A stretch of 64,000 nt of DNA, taken from assembly GCA_965240325.2 (NCBI GenBank), contig OZ251226.1, positions 1,302,001 to 1,366,000 of the forward strand. Reading direction: 5' to 3'. The first letter of the stretch is position 1; each line of letters begins with the position of its first letter. Position numbers and translations under genes: made by a program. Shown here piece after piece: positions 57,953-64,000 of the stretch. The notes beneath the pieces are model-generated. The model was not told the origin of the DNA. It ran no database searches and worked only from the letters and a program-made list of their open reading frames with translations. The stretch is from Rebecca billardiae RCC1528 (lineage: Eukaryota > Haptophyta).

Positions 57953-59462
57953 TCACCGCTCAGTCAGCGGCCCACAGCGCAGGGGCGGCAGCTGCACCAC
58001 GCGCTGCGGCCTGCCGGCGCCCACAGCGACCTGAACCGTGAACGCGCCCAACTGTACGCCGCACGTGTGCACATCGCCATCCGCCGTGACGTAGAGGGCG
58101 TGGTATTCGGCGAGTGAGCAGTCGATCACGCGCGCATGCGCGAGGCCCTCCACCCGCTCGGGCAGCGTGCGACGCATTCGCCAACCCAGCCCTAGCTGGC
58201 CATAGACGTTGAACCCACACGCGTGCACGCTGCCGTCCGCGCACACCACCGCGCTGCTGCGAGGGCCCGCGCTGGTGCGCACGGCACGCATGCCACTCAG
58301 TGCCTCGATGCGCACGGGTAGAGACCGATTGGTCCGGTCACCGTGGCCAAGCGCACCATCAACACCGTATCCGAAGGAGTGCACGCCGCCCGCTGCGTCC
58401 ACCACCAGGCTGTGCGCTGAGCCCGACGGCGCGCACGCCCGCGAGCGCCTCGATGCGCCGCGGCGTGCGCTGCCGCAGCGCGTCACAGTGGCCAAGCTGC
58501 CCAACATCGGCGTACCCGCACGAGTACACGGCACCGCACGCCGAGAGCAGCAGCGTGTGCCCAACGCCCGCGGCCACGCCGCCCACGCGCACGCCGTCCA
58601 GCGCCTCGATGCGCGTCGGCTCCAGCCGGTGCTCCGTGTCGCCATGGCCGAGCTTGCCCAAGGTGTTGTCGCCCCAGCTGTACGCTGGGCCAGCAGCCGT
58701 GAGCGCGAGGCTGTGGTAAGCGCCAGCGCCGATGCCGACGACGAGCTCCGCACCCAGCGCCGCCACCTGCACGAACGCCTGGCGCTCAGCCTTGTCGCCC
58801 ACGCCCAGCTGGCCAATCTCATTGCTGCCGCACGCGTACACGGCGCCGGCGTCGCTCAGCGCGAGCAGGTACGCGCGGCCGACAGCCACTGCACGGACGC
58901 GCAGCGACTGCAGCGAGCCCACGCACGTTGGCACGAGCACGCAGGGCTCCCTGCTGCGCTCGGGATGGCCCAGCGGTACGCCGCACGTGTGCACGCCACC
59001 GGCACCGTCGACAAAGGCGGCAAATCTCGTCAGAGAGGATGGACTGGCAGCGGCAGCGTGCGCGTGCGCGTACGCAAGCTCGATCTCGCGCTCGCACCCA
59101 AGCAGCTCCTCCGCCCACGTGCGCGTGCCCGCCGGGAGGGTCGCCGGCAGCGCGGCCTCGTGCCCGCGCGCACGCGCACGCTCGCGCAGAGCGTGCTCGA
59201 GTGGCGCGCCACGGAAGAGGCGAGCGGCGGCGTTGGCGGCGGCGAGATCGCGCGTGCCGTCGAAGTGGATCAGAATGCGCGCGACGAGCTCGGGCGGCAG
59301 GTCGGTCAGCCACACGGCCGCCGCTGCTGAGCGCGCCTTAACACGCGCGCGCGTCGTCGATGGCATGCTGTCCGCCGACGCGGCAGCGGAGACACGGATG
59401 GCGGATTGGCGGTTGGCAGTTGGCACTGTCTGGGCAGCGCGCGAAATTGCATCACACATCAT
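57953..59462 (-). CDS. F-box protein with RCC1 repeats, interrupted by one frameshift
   Basis: From MMCDAISRA (or MPSTTRARV at 59366) an F-box-like helix set (WLTDLPPELVARILIHFDGT) is followed by a set of about seven RCC1 blades (VYACGSNEIGQLGVGDKAER, YSWGDNTLGKLGHGDTEHR, VYSCGYADVGQLGHCDALR, VHSFGYGVDGALGHGDRTN, VHACGFNVYGQLG). Near 58425 the frame changes by one: GVRAVGLSA in the first frame must join AHSLVVDAAGG in the second, which runs to a TGA at 57953. No GT-AG pair explains this. F-box-RCC1 proteins are substrate adaptors of SCF ubiquitin ligases. Either a base is missing in the assembly or the gene is freshly broken and truncated after about four blades. Confidence 0.75.
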
Positions 59463-59948
59463 TGGTGGCGGCCTTCACCTGAGTCAAGAGTCAAGACAGT
59501 CTCGACTCACAAGAGTCACGACGGTGTCACAAGTCATAATCGTGGATGCCATCCATACGCGGGTAGCGCAGCATCAGCAGCACAGCTTGTAACATCTGAG
59601 TAGCTTAGAGCACTGCACGGGATCTCACGGGCGGCTCCGCCGCGCGACGGTCGGCGACGGCCCCGCAGTGAGGCCGCACGGACTGCGTTACAGTTAATAG
59701 ACAGTGTAGCCAGCGCGCCCGCGGTCAGCACGCCGTGCGCACGTGCCTGACGATCGATATGAGCGAGGTGCTGCCAATGTACCACCGGAGCCTCTCGCCC
59801 GGACCTCCCCATGTCACACGTGGCCCGCGCTGCTGACTCAGCGGTCAGCCGCCTCGCTGAGTCGCTGGCCGCAATGCCGCCGCCTGACAAAGTCAAAGGG
59901 CAAAGCTCAGCCGGTAGGCGCTCGGCAAGCGCGGCTCACGCACACGCA
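59463..59948. other. intergenic stretch
   Basis: Upstream region of the F-box-RCC1 gene, 3' flank of EMC7. Short CAAGAGTCA-like repeats at 59480-59530. No gene seen. Confidence 0.4.
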
Positions 59949-60869
59949 TCACTTGGCAGCGACGCGCTTCGGCGCCTCCTTGTTTGCGGGCGCTGCGCCG
60001 CCGCCGCCCGCCATGCGATTCTGCGCGCAGTCAGCCCGGCGCGCCGGGCAGCAGCCGCGGCGCACGTGAGGGCCGTCAGCTCCACAGCCTGTCCTGCGCG
60101 CCTCGCGCCGCCCACGCACAGGCACACAGGCGCGCGCGGGCGCGCACACACCTGCGTCTCCTGGATCTCCTTGAGCGTCTCGGGGTCCATGTTTTGGATC
60201 AGCTTGGGCAGGACGAAGAGCGAGATCACCGAGAACCCCATCGTGAGCATCATCGGGTTGGCGAGCAGCGAGCTCACCTTGAAGCCCTCGCGCTTCTCAA
60301 AGTAGCCGGTGCGGCCGGCGGGCTGCAGCACGAGAGGGTAGGGGAGCGGCTCCTTGTACGTGGCGAGTGCGAAGGCGTGCACGGCGCCGGGCTCGCGCAG
60401 CCCGACATCCAGCTCGAGCTGCGCCCAGCTGCTGTGCGCGTCCACCACCTCAAGCACGTACAGGCCTGGAGGCACGTCATGGCTGCACGCGAATGCACGC
60501 CGGCGCGAGCGCGTGCCGGCGCAGAGCCGTGCAGAGTGCGGGCGTGTCAGTGCGCGCTCGGCGCGCGGAGCACGCGTGGAACGCGCCGCGTGGGACGCAC
60601 ATGACGAAGGTGCCATCCTGCCGCGAGAAGCCCGTGTACGGGCTGCCTTGCAAATGGACCCGCACCGTGCGAGGCGCATCGTCACCTGCGCGCGCGGCAG
60701 ACGCGCAGGGGTCGCGTGAGCTGCGCGGTGCTCGAGAGCGGGGGCTTGGTGAGACTGCTGCACGCATACCGAGCTCGACACGCCCTTCGACCGCCAGTCG
60801 CCTCTCCGCACCCACGTGGACGCCGAGTGCGGCCGCGAGGAGTAGGACGCGCCGCAACCAGGCGGCCAT
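59949..60869 (-). CDS. EMC7: ER membrane protein complex subunit 7
   Basis: Four exons (60869-60770, 60685-60601, 60482-60152, 60020-59949) give 195 residues; introns are 84, 118 and 131 nt. A signal peptide (LRRVLLLAAALGVHVGA) precedes the luminal beta-sandwich: VEGRVEL, VRVHLQGSPYTGFSRQDGTF and VIHDVPPGLYVLEVVDAH, which match the family across two splice sites. YFEKREGFKVSSLLANPMML leads into the single membrane span (about 136-155, FSVISLFVLPKLI) and DPETLKEIQE. The tail is short and basic (NKEAPKRVAAK). EMC7 belongs to the EMC insertase for tail-anchored and multi-pass proteins. It is shorter than the human protein (242) mainly at the cytosolic tail. A transposon-like element begins 111 bp upstream of the start. 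Confidence 0.93.
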
Positions 60870-60979
60870 CGCGCGTCGTCTTTCGATTTATTCCTGATCG
60901 ACGAATAATCGAATATCCTGGCTCGCCGGATTTCTTTTCCGCGAGCGATGCGACGCGCCGCACCCGACCATCAACGAGG

Positions 60980-62086
60980 CAAGGGAGGTCCGGGCCGGGA
61001 GCTCCCAGCGAGCGGCCAGCGCGACATCACCTCAAGGTTTTTTCCTGAGCGCCGGGCGGCAGCGGCGGCGAGGGCGGTGCTCCGCTGGCGGGGCGCGCAC
61101 GGGGCACGGCGCTGCGGGCGCGGATGTGCCCGCAGAGCCGGCGCGTGCGGACGGGCTGTTGCGGGAGAGCATCTGGCGCCCTCCTGCGCCGCGCGCATTG
61201 CGCCACGCCTCTTTCGCCTTGACTCAGGGCAGCGCGCACATGCGCGCCGCGTCAAGGCCAGCCTTGCCGCGCCGCAGCCGACCGCGCGCGCGCCGTGCGC
61301 GGCGTGGTCGGGAAGGAACGGGCGTGGCTGCCGGGCGAGATGGCGACATCACGTGCGCACGCCATGCCGCCCCGCCACGCCTTGACGAGCGTGTCGCCGG
61401 TCCGTTTGCACGCCTCTTCGAGTTGTCTCAAATGGTCTGCACGGCCTCGCGGTCGCGACCCTTGTCGGGACGATCATTGAGACACAGAACAGTGCCAGAC
61501 GGGCACGCGGACTACTCTTACATGAATGTCCATCACCACGTGGCCATGTAGAAGTGCTGGGTGCGACGCTTTCCTCGCGCTGATGCACTTTCATCATCTT
61601 TTTCGAGCTCAGGTCTGGCTTCAGGCACGGCAAGAAATCAGCACTCGTCAACAGCTGTGCGGATCCGTTATCGCGCCCTTTCGCGGCGCCGCGGGACGAC
61701 ATGGCGTGCGCACGTGATGTCGCCATCTCGCCCGGCAGCCGCGCCCGTTCCTTCCCGACCACGCCGCGCACGGCGCGCGTGCGGTCGGCTGCGGCGCGGC
61801 AAGGCTGGCCTTGACGCAGCGCGCATGTGCGCGCTGCCCTGAGTCAAGGCGAAAGAGGCGTGGCGCAATGCGCGCGGCGCAGGAGGGCGCCAGATGCTCT
61901 CCCGCAACAGCCCGTCCGCACGCGCCGGCTCTGCGGACACATCCGCGCCCGCAGCGCCGTGCCCCGTGCGCGCCCCGCCAGCGGAGCACCGCCCTCGCCG
62001 CCGCTGCCGCCCGGCGCTCAGGAAAAAACCTTGAGGTGATGTCGCGCTGGCCGCTCGCTGGGAGCTCCCGGCCCGGACCTCCCTTG
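60980..62086. mobile_element. non-autonomous long-TIR DNA transposon
   Basis: Arms 60980-61366 and 61700-62086 are reverse complements of one another (about 387 bp each, only a few mismatches seen). They start CAAGGGAGGTCCGGG and surround a 333-bp unrelated core. The 7-bp AACGAGG stands immediately on both sides (60973-60979, 62087-62093), as a target-site duplication. No transposase is encoded. The long TIRs recall Mutator-like or foldback elements, but a 7-bp duplication is shorter than the usual 8-11 bp of Mutator. Confidence 0.88.
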
Positions 62087-63166
62087 AACGAGGGCAGCAT
62101 CGAGAGCAACGACCATGCGGCATGCGCCGCTCTCCGGTAATCCTGAGGGTCAGATGCGTTTGCCTCTCGCCAGGTGTGCTCAGACGAGCAGAGACTAGGC
62201 GACAATCTCGTCCCTCTGGCAATGGCCGGCTCTGACATGTCGCTCGTCCTTACGAAGCAATGCCCTGGAACTCGGGGCCAGTCACAGACTTGAGTGCATG
62301 CACGAGGTGAGTTCGGTGTGTTCAGTGCGGGTGGTGGAGCGGCGCGGCGTGCAAGGGAACCCGTCTTCTGCTTGTGTCTAGACGAATGCACCCTCTGACG
62401 AACTCACCGAGCACGGGTGCTCCCAAGATTGCAGAGCCGCCATCAGCGAGTCGCGGTCTGCCGCCGCTATGATCGGGCACGCGCGCGCCCGATGCGGCCA
62501 TGTCTCGTTCCGTGGTCGGTTGTGGCCCAAGCCGTGTGCGCACATGTCCTCTTCGTCGGGCTCTCGCGAGGCCTAGTACGCATACAGTGTGGCCCAATAG
62601 TGCAAGCGCCACACGCGTTCTCACGGCGCGGCGCGGAGGCGAGCTGCGTCTGCCGCCGGTCGTCGTTTGAGCGAGATTCGAGCAGATACGCCGAACTCAT
62701 TACTCACCAAATTGAATGGCGCGGTAAAGTTCATAGTTCATACGTTGCTTCTCCAGGTTTCAGACTTCCTGCCCGCCAATCGTATCGGCAGGATCCATCC
62801 GCCCTCTTTTCATCGAGTTTACCCGCGGCTACTTGCGAGCATGATCGTGTAATAATACCTCGGCCGACCAACGGGCAGTCATCACGACAACCTACTAAGG
62901 CGTGATGAAGATTCGCCGTCCACCAAGCGACCACCTCGCCTGCTGGGCGTGAGATGGCGTGAGTGCGTGACGAACGGGCATACAAACTCTCCAAAAGGCG
63001 GTGATGCTGAGAGCGCAACATTGGCTCACAGCAAGGCACCAAGCACGCCCTTCCGCCGGCCCGGTTGGCGGGCGGTCATTTCGATCGGCCGGGTGAGGGT
63101 TACACCCCCGGAGGCTCGGACTTCCCGCGCCCGCAACGGCCGCGGCCGCGCGCGCGCACAGCTAGG
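62087..63166. other. gene-free stretch
   Basis: Between the mobile element and the E2 gene. Open frames lack domains and shared reading support; nothing recognised. Confidence 0.5.
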
Positions 63167-64000
63167 ATGAGCTCCCCCGGCAAGAGGCGAGAGATGGACG
63201 TGATGAAGCTGTGAGCGCGTCGACACTCACGGAGCGCGCTTCGGGGGGTGCGCCCGTCCGGGGTGCGCACGCCACCCGCTCACGCGGCCTCCCGCGTGGC
63301 TCGCGGACACTGCGTGCTGCAGTATGATGAGCGACTACAACATCTCCCTGGTGGAGGACAATGTGAACGACTTCTATGTCATCTTCCCCGGGCCCAAAGA
63401 GAGTGAGTCGCCGCGTCGCGCGTGGGCGGCGTGCACGCGCTCCGGGCTGACGCGCCGTCGTGCGCGCACGCCTTGCGCACGCGCGCGCGCGCAGGCCCGT
63501 ACGAGGGTGGGCGATGGAAGGTGCACGTGGAGCTGCCCGAAAACTATCCCTACAAGTCGCCGTCCATCGGCTTCTGCAACCGCATCTTCCACCCCAACGT
63601 AGACGAGATGTGAGCGCGCGCGCGCCGCGCTCAGCGCCCTCGGTCGTCCTCGGCGCCGGTCGTGGACGGCGGCCGCGGGAGGAGGGGGAGACGAGGGGGG
63701 TGGGGTAGGATGAAAGGCGGGCGGGAAGCCGCCGCTTGCCCCAGCCCCGGCTCACGCACCCCCGCCTCCGCATCCGCCTCCTCCGCGCCGCGCGCGCGCA
63801 GGTCGGGCTCCGTCTGTCTCGACGTGATTAATCAGACGTGGTCGCCGATGTTCGACCTGCTCAACGTCTTCGAGACGTTCTTGCCGCAGCTGCTGCTCTA
63901 CCCCAACCCGACGGACCCGCTGAACGGCGAGGCGGCCTCTCTGTTGCTCCGCGAGCCCGAGCAGTACAAGGCGAAAGTCAAAGGTGCGCGGCGCGCTGCC
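63167..64000 (+). CDS. UBE2H-type ubiquitin-conjugating enzyme, 5' part
   Basis: Exons 63167-63210, 63323-63402, 63495-63609 and 63802-63983, with the next intron starting at 63984; the gene continues beyond the window. The product starts [15 protein letters not shown] like UBE2H, then [40 protein letters not shown] with the active-site Cys at residue 85, and [22 protein letters not shown]2H is the E2 of the GID/CTLH ubiquitin ligase in other eukaryotes. Introns are 112, 92 and 192 nt. Donors are GTGAG in three and GTGCG in the last. All phases agree. Confidence 0.95.

Overview
The window looks like nuclear DNA of a GC-rich unicellular eukaryote, most likely a microalga and possibly a haptophyte. 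Direct evidence: GT-AG introns of about 84-326 nt in at least seven genes; eukaryote-only genes (UFM1, EMC7, eIF3h, a UBE2H-type E2, a RING-CH E3); Kozak-like starts such as GCCATGG; very high GC in coding DNA; and AT, ATGT and minisatellite arrays between genes. The haptophyte placement is inference from overall style, not from a marker gene.

Layout. Positions 1-21,500 are gene-poor and repeat-rich: a decayed coiled-coil gene, AT/ATGT microsatellites, a dispersed ~145-bp repeat, inverted and direct segmental duplications, a five-unit 158/177-bp tandem array, a minisatellite that flips polarity at its centre, and three near-identical glycosyltransferase-like genes. Two of those genes are head to head about 140 bp apart, and a 3' fragment of a fourth copy lies between near-identical direct repeats.

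Positions 21,500-38,600 are gene-dense: a secreted or Golgi FkbM-type methyltransferase, an inverted pair of Sel1-repeat/MYND genes, an Ala-rich coiled-coil protein, UFM1 with a start codon apparently split by an intron, a beta-propeller-like protein, eIF3h, a membrane-anchored CK1-type kinase and a cytosolic-type malate dehydrogenase. Positions 38,600-41,160 are repeats without a gene.

Positions 41,160-64,000 hold a multi-pass membrane protein with two patatin domains (the second lacks its catalytic residues), a type II membrane glycosyltransferase-like protein, a RING-CH E3 ligase, a predicted N-myristoylated LRR protein, a 1,315-residue glycosyltransferase / transmembrane / class III aminotransferase fusion, an F-box-RCC1 gene with a frameshift, EMC7, a 1.1-kb transposon-like element with ~387-bp terminal inverted repeats and a 7-bp target duplication, and the 5' part of a UBE2H-type gene that runs off the window.

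There are no operons. Many genes sit as divergent pairs with 20-320 bp between start codons (UFM1/propeller, kinase/MDH, RING-CH/LRR, Sel1-MYND pair, glycosyltransferase pair), so shared promoters are likely. Several products act at the ER or Golgi or in ubiquitin-like modification (UFM1, EMC7, RING-CH E3, E2, F-box protein, luminal transferases), but nothing shows that they form one system.
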